Origin: Tyto alba
Taxonomy: Eukaryota > Chordata > Aves > Strigiformes > Tytonidae
Reading direction: 5' to 3'
Assembly: GCF_018691265.1 (NCBI RefSeq)
Contig: NW_024881324.1
Span: 6,017,730 to 6,081,729 of the forward strand
Length of the DNA stretch: 64,000 nucleotides
Shown here: one piece after another, positions 48,119-61,400 of the stretch
Numbering within the stretch: the first letter of the stretch is position 1
How the letters are laid out: every line of letters starts with the position of its first letter
The notes under the pieces: model-generated
Seen by the model: only the letters and a program-made list of their open reading frames with translations
What the model was told of the DNA's origin: nothing
Databases searched by the model: none
Position numbers and translations under genes: made by a program

Positions 48119-51100
48119 GCAATTAGTTCCTACCTTTAGAAGATACTTGCCATTTATGACTAATTAAAGCCACATTAGGTATTAAACAAGAAACCATCAG
48201 AAACATTTGGCTCAGAGTGCTGGAGCAAGGGTATAGCAAAGAACAAATGTTCATGTGGAATTTATGCAGACTGCGGCTACTCAGCCACGGACTGCTGGTG
48301 GTCCCTACAGTTTCAGAAGGTGGTCCACGAAAATATCATGACAAGGGCAAATTGAAAGCACATTCCTGAGCATGCAAGCAAGAAAACCACAGGAGAGAAA
48401 TAAAAAGGGTGGGTCAACATTCAAAGTTCAGTATATTCTCATCTGATTACAAACGAAAACCATTGTTGAAACACAGCACAATGCTGTCCATAGATTTTTC
48501 TTTTCTCTGAAAAAAACTATTAGGTGGTCTTTTGATGAAACGAAGATTGAGGAATCCTTTTACAAGTTCTGTTTCTTTGCAAATACATCCTACACACATA
48601 AACATGTCTCAAAGGGGCAAAGTCTTTGAAGTCAAAATAAGGAACAGAGAAAACACATGACACAACCCAGAATGCTTCCCAGTTCTTGGTGCTAAGTATG
48701 TGCTCAAGCAGCACCTCAGACCATTATCAGAGACACCCGCTCATGCACCAGCCTTCATACCTTGGCTACACCAGGAGGCCCTGGCAGGCAGCCCAGGTGG
48801 GCGCTGTGGCATTTTCTAGCCAGGGTTTCAAGAAGGTCACCAACCTACCAACCAGGACTCACTGACCACCTCCAAAGCCCCAATGAAGTAAAAGACAGGC
48901 TAGTATTGAGCTTTAACCTTTAAAATTAGATGTGTCTTGTCTGATTTCTGACAGCAGCCCCTCTGCTCTCTGCCACTCCTGGACAGAGTTGCAGCTTGGA
49001 GACAAGACAATAAGGTCTATGCATGCAGCTGAAGACAGTCACCCTGGAAACCCTTCTTTTCTGCCAGGAATCATTAAAAGCAGTTTGGGCTAGCTGTGGA
49101 AAATGTACGTGCTCTTCTGGAGCAATGAGATGCACCATCTGAGCGTTGCTGGCTGTCAGGCTGGGTCCCAGCATAACTATCTACATGGTGCCCCTTCTTC
49201 CTTTGCACCAAGCAAATTCCTGGGGCAGATGACTGTATGAAACACATCAGAAAACACGGTTTCCTTCATAAATACTATCATTGCCTCCTCAAAGAACTAG
49301 ACTAGGAATTATTTTTCAAGAAAAATACCATTTGTAGGCCAGGGACTAAAGTACTACCATGAACTAGGTCAATCCCATCCTTTGTTACTGTTCCAAAAGT
49401 ACAATAACAGCAGGAAGGGGGGGTCAGGGTGGAATAATCATTTGTTAACAATTTTAATAGTAAAGCTTTATTGGTTTTCCCTATGGATTCTCATAGTCAT
49501 TATGGTGAAATTAAGTGTTTTTCCTCCAAGTGAACTCTTGTTAATCCTTTTATTTAGGTTCAGAGCTACAGTACATGACCCTGCGAGAACATTCATCTAC
49601 AGTCACAGCTGGAGCTGCAGACTCTCTTGCTTGAAGGAATTAATTTATTTGCAAGGCAGAAGCAACTAAAAGGCCAAAGGCTTATCTACAAGAAAATCTG
49701 AATTTCACCAACTCATACAAAGAACAGGACAAAACCAAAACATGTAATCAGATACCTCATCAAAAAGCAGATGTGAAAAAAACACTCTGGCACATTAGAG
49801 AAATACAGTTTAGGGCAGAAAAAAAAAAAAAATCTAAAGGTCTGTCATACCACAAAACAAGCTTTAGTTCTTCAGGGAAATAAATCTGAATTTTAAAGCC
49901 AGATTAAATTCAACTCCAATGAACTGCCATCAAGAGAGCATTCAGACTTAGTGCTCAACCCCAGCTATCCAGCCTTTCTATTATCTCATACCTTTGATAG
50001 TCACTTGCTCACTTGCAAAATTTATCTAAAGCCAGATGTAACAGTACCAGGCGAAATGTCTGTTCTTGCTTCAGCTTGGTTGTCAACTTCTCAGTCCATT
50101 TTCTCCCACATAAGTAACAATAAAAATGTGAAGAATGATGGAAACAGATTGTCTGGGCATAGTGTAAAAAGTCTGCCATAAACAAAAATAAAAAATACAA
50201 AGCAGAACTGTGGAAATGAGGTCACCGAGTGTAGAAGGAGATTGAAACAACTCATGAGCAGGCAGAACTCAAAGCATGGGTGACAACCTGCACTTGGAAG
50301 CTAAAATCTGGATCTTCCACTTTTGATGGTTTTCAAGAAAATACTTCAAAAGCAATTTTTAATAGTTTAATTTTCTCAATATTGAAAAAGAAAATTCCTA
50401 AGGCAGTGTTCAAACTCAACACTTCTCACAACGAGCCTTAGATAAGTACTCACTAGATGCATCACATTGTTGTTTTACACAGAATGCGTTTAGAGACTTT
50501 TATTAACTTGATCATGCATGCGTACATTTATCACCTTTTTAATTATATGGAAGTTTGACCCATTAAGCTGATCAGAAATATTTGTATATCCACAGACATT
50601 CATAGCAATTTATTTTAAGCATATCACACTGAAATGTTTACTTGTGTTTTCTAAAAGCTGTGCTTCCCTGACACTTTTGACACCTCAATATCTTGTATTT
50701 TTCAAATCATTGCTTCCCTAATCAAGGAATAAAGGGACATAAAAGCTTTAACGAAAATAATTTAGAAGCAGATTTTTTGCAAGGAGAATATAAGTACAGA
50801 AAAGCCAGAGTATTTTTAATTCTTGCCCACATTTTAATTTAAGTATTCAACTTGCATGCATATTCAAAAGAGATTTGCAGCACATTTTATATGAGAAAAT
50901 ATTACAGCCACACTAGAACTCTTACAAACCTCTATCTGAAATAGCATGAGCCACTCTTTACTAGAATTGTTAATAAGTAGCAACTGTCAGAAAAAAAAAA
51001 AACACCTAAATAAATTTTCAGTTAATCTCATTTAGATCTAGGATTTTTATCCATCTGAAGTGAAAATATATTTAAAGTAAATCATATCAGTGATGGAGCA

Positions 51101-52580
51101 TTCTCCCTCTGCCATTTCACTATCCATTTATTTAATCCTACTAGTCCATTTAGCATAGCTGCCATTAACACTGTGTTCCCAAAAAGACCCAATTTAACAG
51201 ATGATTCGGGTCAGACTTCACTGATTAAAATTCCTCTATCACTTTGGCACCGGGCATCCACTGAGGAATCCATATGCAGGAAAGAGCACGCGCTTCTCAG
51301 CCTTTGGAGGTCTCCCTGCTACTATTCTCTTGGATGAGGAGGACAAGATTTCGGTAGGAAAGGCCAATGGGAGGTGCACAGAGCCCCTCCACTGCAGTGC
51401 TGGAGAGGGGGCTGGAGCTGCCAAAGCTACACAGATCCTTCCTCCAACTATACAAGTAGGTTACTTTTAAGTACTAGTTGCTAAACACCTTTTTCCCTTA
51501 AAAGGTACCTATCAATATAAATTCATATTAAACTAACATCGTTATGCATATTGTGATCATCACCTGAGCAAGAATGATGCAGTGATGGTGTTCTGATGTT
51601 TTTCCTCATCTAGTTTTCCTTAATAGTGCTAATTCCCCAAAAGGAATAAGTTCCCTGAGCAGGACCCACAAGGTTACACAGATTACAGTGGTCTTCAAAA
51701 GATGAGCTATGCCAACCGCGCTCACAAGTTAATAAGGACGTGAGCAATGAAACCAGAACTACACAGAAATTACACAGAAATATTAAGGATCCCCAGCAGT
51801 AACATGGCTGACCTAGTTGCGTCACATTGCCAGACAAAGCCAGAACACTCATTATGTGTTTCTTTCCAAAATATCAAAATAACAGTCTGCAAATTAAAAG
51901 CTGACTTAATTCACTTACAAAACTCATCATAAGCTGTAATGGCACCACCTCCCCCTCCTTTTTAATTTTGTTCTTTTCATTATCATTATCCCAGGTGGCT
52001 TTCAGGAAGTCCCTGCAAACTAGTCACTATTATGAAGATGGCCTATTTTAATCACAGTCCCTTGACAAGAACAGCTAATTATCTAACTTTTCTGTCTAAA
52101 CTACCATATGGCTTTAGTTCTATACTTAACTTGCTTTCAGTAAGTAGTGATATTTCCATATTAGAAAATGTCTAGGATGACACAGAACAGAAATAATCTG
52201 AATACCAACACCAGTACCCCAGATGCACGTGTTTCCATTCTGCCTGTATCTCCTGCATTCTTCCACTAAAATAATAAAAATCGGTTAAGATGGAAGGCAT
52301 CTTTCGCATTTTCTTTTCTGATTGGATTCCCCAAAGGTGTGCCAGCTTTCCCTTTTGCTGACCGGCCACGACCTTCACGCCATCTTCTCCTCTGAAGCTA
52401 CAGACCTCTTAGGGCTGGCAGGCAGAGCTGAAACCTGGGCAGGGGGGTGGTGCTCTAAGGGTTTTGTTGTTATTTATCCTTTTAACATCCATTTCAAGGA
52501 AAGCAAGGGGGAGCTCCCCTGTGTTGTTCCAGCCAAACCCTTTTCAACTTTCACATTCCTCCTGCTCTCAAGAGCTCAGT
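48119..52580. other. Non-coding interval, nothing recognised
   Basis: About 4.5 kb of A+T-rich sequence. Short A runs near 49820 and 50990 and no recognised element. Reading frames are short and featureless. Confidence 0.55.
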
Positions 52581-52584
52581 TTCG

Positions 52585-52880
52585 GGTGCACCCACCCATC
52601 TGGGCCAGCAGGAAGCATGCCCGCGCGCTACGCGCGCACCTCAGTGCTGAGCACAGGGTCTCACTCAAGCTTAGGGCAACAGTCCTGCCAGGGTGTCTGT
52701 CATCGCCGACGGTGCAAATTGGCAAGAATGGCTTGTGAGTGCTTGCCAGGCCACGACCCAAAGCAGTCAGGTTTTGGCTAGTTCCAGAATCACGTGTTTA
52801 GATGGGGTTTGAGAGGGTGTCGCTGCCACACGGCAGGGCACGCTGCAGGCCCAGAGCAGTGAGGGAGCGTGGCCCCCGTG
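52585..52880. promoter_or_regulatory. CpG-enriched patch
   Basis: Around 17 CpGs by hand count in about 300 bp, with a dense core at 52620-52639 (CCGCGCGCTACGCGCGCACC), in which six CpGs occur within 20 bases and the two GCGCGC halves are self-complementary. CACGTG occurs at 52792-52797. Less convincing as an island than those at 20.4 and 61.2 kb. The overlapping frames at 52322-52781 reflect locally fewer stop codons. A regulatory role is possible but unproven. Confidence 0.4.
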
Positions 52881-53357
52881 CACTGAGGCAGCATTTACCC
52901 CAGTATACGCTAGGAAAATACAGCTGCCCCTCACTGAAGACAGGGGAGATCAACCAAAAACGAGTCAAGGCCATAGATCAGCCAAGTGAAGGAGTTCTGT
53001 GCACAGACACAGGACCTTATGTTTCAGGCAGACAAAAACCACTGAATATTAACCATAGTAAACATATTCCTTACGAGTCACACTCATAAAAAATGCAGGC
53101 ATTTTCCTCTTATATCCTCACTATATTTAAAATTCCAGAGTTACTACATATACATATTCTACACTGCCAAAAAATCTTTTTTCAAAAAAATAGCAGCAAT
53201 GCAAACATTGACTTGTTTTTCTTCCTATGGGTTGCAATTTCTGTGAATAACTGTAACCATTCAACGATGTTGCAACATTCACTACAAAATAATTGAAGAA
53301 CCCAGAGTTGAGAAAATTCCCATGTCAACACAGGAGGAGTTATAATCTCATTTCTAC

Positions 53358-53380
53358 TTTTTTTTTTTTTTTCTTTTTTT
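53358..53380. repeat. T-rich tract (T15-C-T7)
   Basis: An almost pure T run ending TTTAGG, which mimics a plus-strand splice acceptor; the following sequence has no supporting donor or recognised coding frame. Confidence 0.85.
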
Positions 53381-54236
53381 AGGAAGTCTATTGCCTTGAT
53401 ACAGAAACAAATGGAAAAGCACACAACAGATAGGGAAGAAAATATCATATTCAAGTTCCTAACAGGGTACTGCAGGAAATGGCAAACAAGATGCCAAACA
53501 GTAATTTATTTTTTTTTCTGTGCATCTTTAAACAGCCACTCACTTTTAATCACCTTCGCTAAAAGGTTTGGGGTGCATTTCTAGAACAAAAAAAATACCT
53601 TCATAATCAGTAATCCAACTTTTAGTCATATTAACACTAAGAATATATATACTTAATTAAATTATGCTGGTAGCAAATTCAGAAGGGAGAATTGTTGCCT
53701 TTCTTTAAAAGATAGTACCCTAATCCCTGATAAAATCAGTTACTTCAAGTGAAGAAGTAGAAACAGCAACATTATCATGTTACCATAGTTTATACTACAG
53801 CAAACATCATTAGATAAGTGTCCCTTGGTACCATCACAGCAGCATAAGGACACAAATAAGCAAAAATAATAATCAGAACTTTCTCAGGTTTACAGCAGTG
53901 ACTCTAAGGCTGAGCAGCAGGAAAATGCTGGCTGAACACCTGCCACTCCAGAGACAAAACTGATTTTTGGTAGCACAATGTCCATCACAGCTTCCATTTG
54001 TAAGCCTTCTCATCTCAATGTATTGTGGCATGGATGATCATTGAATTAACAGAACACCTCTAGACTGACTAACCTGATAAAGTTCTCAGGTTTGTGTTTG
54101 GTTTCCAAAACTGTTTTCATCTTCTCATCCCCTAGTGGAAATTGTATCGGGTTTCATTTTCTGCTACTGTAGTCCAACTGAAGTCAGTTCTTGGAACAAG
54201 TACACCAATAGAAACCCAAAGCAAATTAAAAAATCG

Positions 54237-54249
54237 CCCCCCCCCCCCC
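54237..54249. repeat. C13 homopolymer
   Basis: Thirteen consecutive C residues; the second long C run in the window. Confidence 0.85.
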
Positions 54250-54782
54250 TTAATATTTGTTTGAAGGTATTTACATAGGTTTTAGACAAGTAAACCTTTC
54301 CAAATGGAACTATGACTTACATCCACAGAATCCATAACATTACTCTTCCAACAATCAAAGACTGTACTATCTATTTTTAGTCATCTACAGAGTTTTTGGA
54401 GCTGACTTGAGAGTCAGTGCTGAGCATAAGAGGTCTTGGGAAGCTGACTTGAGCAGGACTTTTAATCACAATCTCTAGTTATATTTCACAGAGCCCTAGA
54501 TCCTGCTGAAATGGAAAACAAGGGTAGCTATTGCCAAGAAAACTAAGTTTGCTTGATTTTTCCCATGTAGTGCTGTTTAACATTCAGTTAACCAGCTTAG
54601 GCTATGACCTGTTTTTAACACTGCAGTGTCTGCTGCCACTCCTCAGTTTCAGCTTCATTAAATCAGTGGGTGAGTGACTACAAGTTATGATTTAAAATGA
54701 AATTTCCTAATTTGGTCAGCTTCTGTCACATAGTCATTTGACCAACGAGCAGCAGCAGGGGTGAGATCTCAGCTGCCTGCCC

Positions 54783-54835
54783 TGGCAGCCTTGGGCAAGT
54801 CAGCTTCAGGCTGTCCCATTACTGAGCTCAGCTGC
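54783..54835 (+). mobile_element. Possible MIR-like SINE trace
   Basis: 'gcagccttgggcaagtcagcttcaggctg...ctgagctcag' resembles the MIR core 'gtgaccttgggcaagtcacttaacctctctgagcctcag'. The strongly matching part is only about 17 bases, so this could be coincidence. Confidence 0.3.
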
Positions 54836-57648
54836 ACATCATCTCCTCACCTAGAGGAGCCCCTAGCTACATCCATCCCAGCACCAGGACAGGACAAGAC
54901 TCCTGTCTTTTCCTTACATCCTGGTTTCCACAGACACAGATGGAGCTCAGAAACATCCCTAGCATGGTTAGGGTGCTGAGGTGCTCTGCTACATGCCCTG
55001 GATGGCAAAGTGAGACACTGCTTGGATGCCCTGTAATTTCAGTTCCCCACTTAACCAAAAAGCTCCTTCACCACAAAAGCAACATAAAGTTCAACCTATT
55101 AATGAACTTAAAGAACACAAGCCATAAGGCCTATGTAGGCAAATATTGACAAAGGGTAACAATTTCAAAAAGAAGTGACTCAAGTACACTGAGTCCTCCT
55201 GAGTCATTCCTCTATGGGATTTCTGCTCCATGGTGACTCTGAAAGAAACTCTTGACAATCCCACAACATCTCCTTAAGCATATGTGTGCTGCCTGTGTCC
55301 ATTGTACAATCTGAATCACTTCTTGTGTGCAACTTCATTAACTGGAAGCCTCTTAAAAGAAAAGTAAGTGGAAAGGGGTGGGGTGTTAGGAATCTAAAAA
55401 CAAAAATAATTTACAGCTAGAAAGGACACAGATAAGGTTTTTTTCTTGACCAAGACCACCAGATATTTCAAACGTAACAGGTAACACCACTAACAGCATA
55501 TATAAGCTACTGCATATCAATACTAAACGTTTCCTTCCTTTCTTCATGAAAGGAGTCAATCGATTGAAAGGGACAAGAAATAATTTATTTCTTTTCATCT
55601 ATCCTCCGTATATATCAGTGCACAATCCTTTAAGTGTCAATAGTCCGACATGGTTTATAAAGACCTGTGTTCCTGCAGACATCCATAATATCATGTTAGA
55701 ATTCTGATTTACAGTCATATCTCAACATCATCTAATCAAATAACTAACATGGGTGATATACAACAAAATCAAAACCCTCCAGATACAGACCAGCCTGGGC
55801 AAGCCACATGAGTGAGTTATCTTTAATACTGGAAGGAACTGATGAGGTAATTCCTTTAGTAACTTAACAAAAAACCCCACAGCTTTAAATCCTAACTCAC
55901 ACTTTATCCCACATAGCAGCAGGAGGGTCTTACTAATTGGAGTCTGCAGAACATATGGACTGGAATACACCCCACCATCCAGCACCTCCAACTATACACA
56001 TTAACTTGCTAAGCTTTAGCACACTATTTACAATTTGCCTTATGAATGTATCACTGTATTTTACATTACTAAAGTGTACATGTAATGAAAAAAAAAAAAG
56101 GAAGCTTTATTGATGGCAACTAACACAAACATCAAAGCCATGTAGTGCAAAGAAATCCATTACTATACTGCCTTTCCCCATTTTATATAAAACAGATTCA
56201 GAATTTTTTTTTTCTGCCTTCCCATTTCCTGACTGCATCCTTGTGTAAGGAAGCCCGTGAGCCTTTGAAGCCTCCACCCAAAAACAAACATGAATCTTTA
56301 TAACTCTTGCAATCTTCTGCTGTTTGGCCACCCAGTGAGAATCTAACAGGATTCCTTGTTTGAAGGCCACCACAGAATAATACTAGCAGGGGGAAAAGAA
56401 AAAGATGTTGAGGTCCAAATATAATAATTACATAATATTTTTCTAATGAAATATAAAGCTGTTTTAATCTAAACAATATGTTAAGATCGTTATTAATCAA
56501 CTTTGAAGAATGGGCAATATTCATCAATTTAGCAGAATGAAACCAAAACAAGCAGAAAATCTTTTTTAATGTTTACACAAGAATTCTAAAAATGACGCAA
56601 CTCTCAGATAAATGCATGGTACTATCCTAATTTTGACACCTCTCCCAAAAGTACATTCCTGAGAGACCTACCAACCTGTGAACAACAGCTGTTCCAAAGA
56701 ATGATCAAGTTGTGTTACTCAGAGCACACCGTAAATAGGGCCAGGGGTGTTGAAACCCCAGAGAAGCAGGACTAAGCCCTGAGGAGCAGCTGCCTAAAGT
56801 TTCTGGAATCCCAGAAACCTCTTTTGGGAAGCTCCTCTCACCCCAGCCACCGTTTCTGGTGTGAGTGGAACAGTACAGCAAGTGCCATTGTACAGGTAAC
56901 AATTCCGTGCCAAAAGGATGTTTCCATCCTGTAATAGAGTATGCCACCCCACAACTTTAAATGTCTTCACTCCCAATCAGGCACGGATTTAGCAGTAGAG
57001 ATAAAAAGATACTAGTTGCCCCCTTGCCATGATCCAATACTATGATGGGCTCCTGTTTCTCTCACACAGTCATGATATAGAACTTCACAGCCCCTTTTTA
57101 TCCGCCCTCCATTCATATTTCTGTGAGCATTTTAATTTCTAGTTTGAAAAGAAGTTTTCATTCTGAAGGATCCCAAAGTGCAGTATAGGTTACTTCTAAA
57201 GAAAACCTGGATGTAATTACAGTTTAATTTCTTTTTACTACAAAGTTATGCAACCATAGGAAATCCTTCAGATACAAAAATACTTTCATGATTTTTCTTA
57301 TTAAAAAAACCCATAGCTTTTAGGTTTTTCAACACATGTAGTTGTCTTATAGTAATTTATCAACATTTATTTTTATCATCTCACAGCTGTACTTCAAAAT
57401 CATTTTTAAAGGAACACTCAGAAGTACACTACTATGATATATCATAACAACAACAGCTTCATATTAATTACAATCATTAATTGAAAACACAGGGATACTG
57501 AAATAATGCTTATGCTGAAGCATTCTCATAAAAGAAACAGGAAGAAACAATGATCAAGACATATGAATACATATCAATCTTATATTGGCAGCTTTGACTT
57601 TTCCTTACATTATGAAAGTTGCAAAGCACATTTCTGCAATTATTCTCA

Positions 57649-57691
57649 AAAAAAAAAACAAAAAACAAAACAAAAAAAAAAAAAAAAAAAA
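57649..57691. repeat. A-rich tract (CAAAAA-type ending in A20)
   Basis: A runs separated by single C residues, then about 20 A. It produces the Lys-rich frame at 57563-57805 and the Phe-rich frame at 57605-57925 on the other strand, neither of which is credible. Confidence 0.9.
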
Positions 57692-60531
57692 CAGCAGAAA
57701 AAAAGATCGATACATGGAACTCAGTGGTCCACCTATAGCGCTCCTCCCCAGTTCACAAACTGCCACTATAATAAAGGAAAAATGAGGAAAAAAATTGAAC
57801 TGTAAAAGAAGGACAGGTCCTAAGAGGAAACACCCTAGATCGAGGCCTTTTAAAAGCGTTCTCCTTTTCTTACGCCTTCTGATTTGATAGCATCTCTTCA
57901 CCACATGAAATCCTTTGATCTCCATTTATTTACTGCAGCACCTGCATCCTAGGACTGGGTTTTGTTTGTGTTTTTAGAAAAACATACTACACAGAAGCAC
58001 ACCAGCCCTGTCCTGCAAAGCTTACAAGCAGAGCAGCACTGTTGAGAAAGCTCAGTTGCCAGCTCTGTTTTCCTCAAACCTTGCTACTAGATCTTCACCT
58101 ACACAAGCAGAGTCTTTCACATATTTAAAAGCAGCAAACATCTGCTGTGAAAGCAGATCTGTGTCTCATGTCAGAAGGTATATCGGCAGCACACAGCTCA
58201 AAAGAATTGCGGAAGTGTCCATATAGTCTCTGAAAGTACAGAAAACCAAGGTTCTTGAACAGAGGAGGAGAAATAGGCTGTTAGACATACCATTTCTTCA
58301 ATGAAACAGTATGATACGCACATATAATATGAGTCACGTTAGAAGTGGAAGAAAGTAGTGATGTGAAATAGCTGCACAGAAATGAATGCTATAGTCAAAG
58401 AACATGTTTTGCAAATCAGGGTAACGGATATTTGATCCATGGTGACAACCCTATGCCATCTCCCTAAAGCCTGAGAACAATAGCGGTATTTCATGTAAGA
58501 AGGTTGTTAAATGAGCCAAAGGTAGGAAATTGCACGTAGGAGGGTACTGCAACACCCTGACCCAAGTAGCCAAATAGTATCAGGATCCTGACTCTGAGTC
58601 CACTGACAGCAGGAAAGCAAGCATCTGCAAAATAAATCCAGGACCACTCGTACATGCTAAACTCAAAATACCATCTAGAGGAACAGTACTTTGTGAGGTG
58701 CAGCTAGGTTTGCAACAGGATAAAAGGCAAACTGGTACAACATTTCATACCCTCAGCTACCATGAGTCAGTGCTACAAAATCACTTGATAGAACTTACTC
58801 ACACCTTTAACAATAGTATTCAAATAATTAATAGAAAAATAAATAAGGCTTGTATACATTTAAAGCCTAAATATATCTTGAATTATATTTCATAACGATT
58901 AGTGTTTTGAGAAAATGAATTAATGTATTTTTGTAAACACAGGCCACTGTAACATACAATATGTACCTCACTGTGTGAGCAGCTATGGCACTAGGAGAAC
59001 ATTGCTGTCATCTTTTTTTCCTACACTGTCTACCACTGCTGCTCTCGTGGAACCAGGCACTGCTCTAGCTGGAAGGCAGTGCTGCTCACAGCTCCCTAAT
59101 TAGCATATGGAATGGGGAAAAACTTTCCTAAAGGAGACATCTTGAATACACGTTAACCACTGAGAATTTAAGAACGATACCTAACAGAATTACCAATTTT
59201 ATTAACACCAGAAGAAGCAGAATGTGCACACAGCAAGGAAAGAAGGGGCTAAACTTGTCCTTTTCTCACTAAATCTCCATTTTTTAAAGTTCTGTACAAA
59301 GAATGGGGGACTCAGCCTGACCCACTTTGCTGCTGCCTCATCTTCCCTACATCATGCAAACAGTTCAAGTGAAAATAATCCATCCTCACTCACTACATAT
59401 TCTCTGTAAAGCACTACATCAACTGAACAATGGACATCACCTCAATTAAGATATTTTATGGTCATCTTTCAAACTGAATCTTCTTCCTGCTACTGACTTA
59501 TATGGTGATAGATACCAGTTGCATAGGGTAGGGAAAATTATATATATATCATGAATAAGAAAGTCCTTATTTTTTGGCTTTATTGGTTTTGGCTATTCAG
59601 AGACATTCCTTCCCTTACCAGTAACTGGAATATAAGAGTAATCCTCCTCCCCTGAAAATTTTCTTTTTTTTTTTATTTCCCGCCCCCCCTCCAAATTAAT
59701 CTAAAAACTAAAATCAGCGAAAAAATCTCAAATAACTAAACTACCATTTACAAATGCAATCTGGCCACGGTCAAACATTTGGTATTTTTATTTGCAAAAG
59801 ATTAAAAGGACTTTCAGAATAAAGCATTTATTCAAAGGCCTTTGGTGCAAGCTCAATTTATTAAAACTCATCACTGACAACTTTAATATATTCCTTTCTG
59901 TGAGATCCAGTTCTGCATTCCCCATAGAAAGTACATCAACCTCTTAAATAAGCAATCCATATAGGCTTGCTTCCAGCTGCTTGTACACAGATGAGACTGA
60001 AAATACTTCAAACCTGGAGGCTGGAACCAGCTGCTGTCTTTAAAAAAAGCATTTGTTTCATCCCAACATCTTATCAATATGATAAAAATAAATATTCTCA
60101 CAATTTGAAAAAGTCTTCTCCTTTCCTGAGTCACAGAAAAAGAATTAACCTTTTATTTACAGGAAAGCATTCTTCAGTAGAGACCAAGCTGGTAACAAGA
60201 AAAACTCATAAGAAAACAGCAAATTTAATATGGATTAAATGTGCAACTCAAAAAAAAAAAAGTGGTATGTCTTTGGTATTCCCAAAAACCTTCCTGAAAT
60301 AGGAGTTGGCCAGGACTTGCCTTCTGGGGTACTTAACATTGTTATATTTGAAGGAAAAAAAAATAATAAACTGTCATACTTGAGATTCACAGCATAGTAA
60401 ACTTCTTGATAAAGTAAATGCATCCATCTTCTGTATCCCCATGCGGGATTTAAGAAGAGATCATATAGGGAACTTTCCATGTATTCTGACCCACAGAAAT
60501 GTTAATTTCTACACCAGAAGTCACCTAGCTA

Positions 60532-60539
<8 letters not shown>

Positions 60540-60565
<26 letters not shown>
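60540..60565. repeat. G26 homopolymer
   Basis: An uninterrupted run of 26 G residues, the longest C/G homopolymer here. Runs of this length are rare, form stable quadruplexes, and their exact length in an assembly is unreliable. The plus-strand frame at 60441-60893 reads through it as poly-Gly. Confidence 0.9.
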
Positions 60566-61120
60566 CATAAAAGTAAGTATTAATCCAACACCAAAGCACA
60601 TAAATCATCATTTATTAAAAGAAAATAAGCACAGGAAAAGAAGTGGCAATGACCCCTCCTGGAAGAGCTACCAGGGACCACTTCTCCACAGCCTTGATAT
60701 CCTCAGGAATTCTTCCTTCCACTCACAAGTAAGTAGCAGGACTGTAGTAGACAGCACTTGCTTACTTGGAAGTTTTAAAAAAAAAAAAATTGCAAAACAC
60801 ATTCAGTGTGGTTTTAGATGCTTTTTGCATGATTTGATCTCTGGCAATAAGCCTAACAGCAGCTGCCAGTGTGTCAGCTCCCCACAGACCTGAAGTGATC
60901 TATAGGATCGTGGTTTGAGAATCTTCAGACCAGGTCATTAGGAAAAGCCATTAATAACGAACCCCAGTCAGCGATGGTGCGCAGCTTTAAGCAAAAGCAT
61001 CCTTTCCAATTAAAGCTATGTTTGTGCTCCAGCTAAACACTGGCATTTAATAAGCCTCACAACAAGAGGATCCTAAAGAAAAACACGCACTAAATATTTA
61101 TTTGCATTTAAGTACAGCGT
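60566..61120. other. Non-coding spacer between G run and CpG island
   Basis: Ordinary A+T-rich sequence with an A run ending at about 60790; no gene or element recognised. Confidence 0.55.
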
Positions 61121-61124
61121 GACT

Positions 61125-61400
61125 CAGCTGTGGGTAGGTCCCACAGCCTCTGACCACGTCCTGGGTGGCTCAAACCACGCCGGACAGCCGCTCCCCGCGA
61201 TGGGAACGGCCGCGCTCGGCGGAGGCTCCCAGCACGGCGGCAGCCCCGCGCCAGGCCTCCCCACACGGAGCCCCGGGCCCGTGAGAACGGTTTGGGCTGG
61301 CCTGGCTTCAGGGTGGCTCCTGCTCGGATCGGCATGAAATCACCGCGAAAAGGCTGCTCGGTACGGCGGGGAGGCACATCGCCTCTTCCCCCATCCCCCA
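61125..61400. promoter_or_regulatory. Orphan CpG island
   Basis: A compact G+C-rich block with about 29 CpGs by hand count in roughly 290 bp, near the number expected without CpG depletion, bounded on both sides by CpG-poor A+T-rich DNA. Clusters such as CGGCCGCGCTCGGCGG at about 61207-61222 stand out. Open frames on both strands (minus 61108-61377, plus 61119-61337) are explained by base composition. No TATA box or recognised first exon. Candidates: an alternative or lncRNA promoter, or an unmethylated intragenic island. Confidence 0.6.

Larger units (their letters stand above)
52900..60539. other. Long non-coding interval
   Basis: About 7.6 kb without a supported gene. Homopolymers (T-rich at 53358-53380, C13 at 54237-54249, A-rich at 57649-57691) and one possible SINE trace near 54783 are the only notable structures. 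Confidence 0.55.

Noticed and set aside
57605..57925. 106-codon minus-strand frame rich in Phe
   Set aside because: It is the translation of the complement of the A-rich repeat at 57649-57691.
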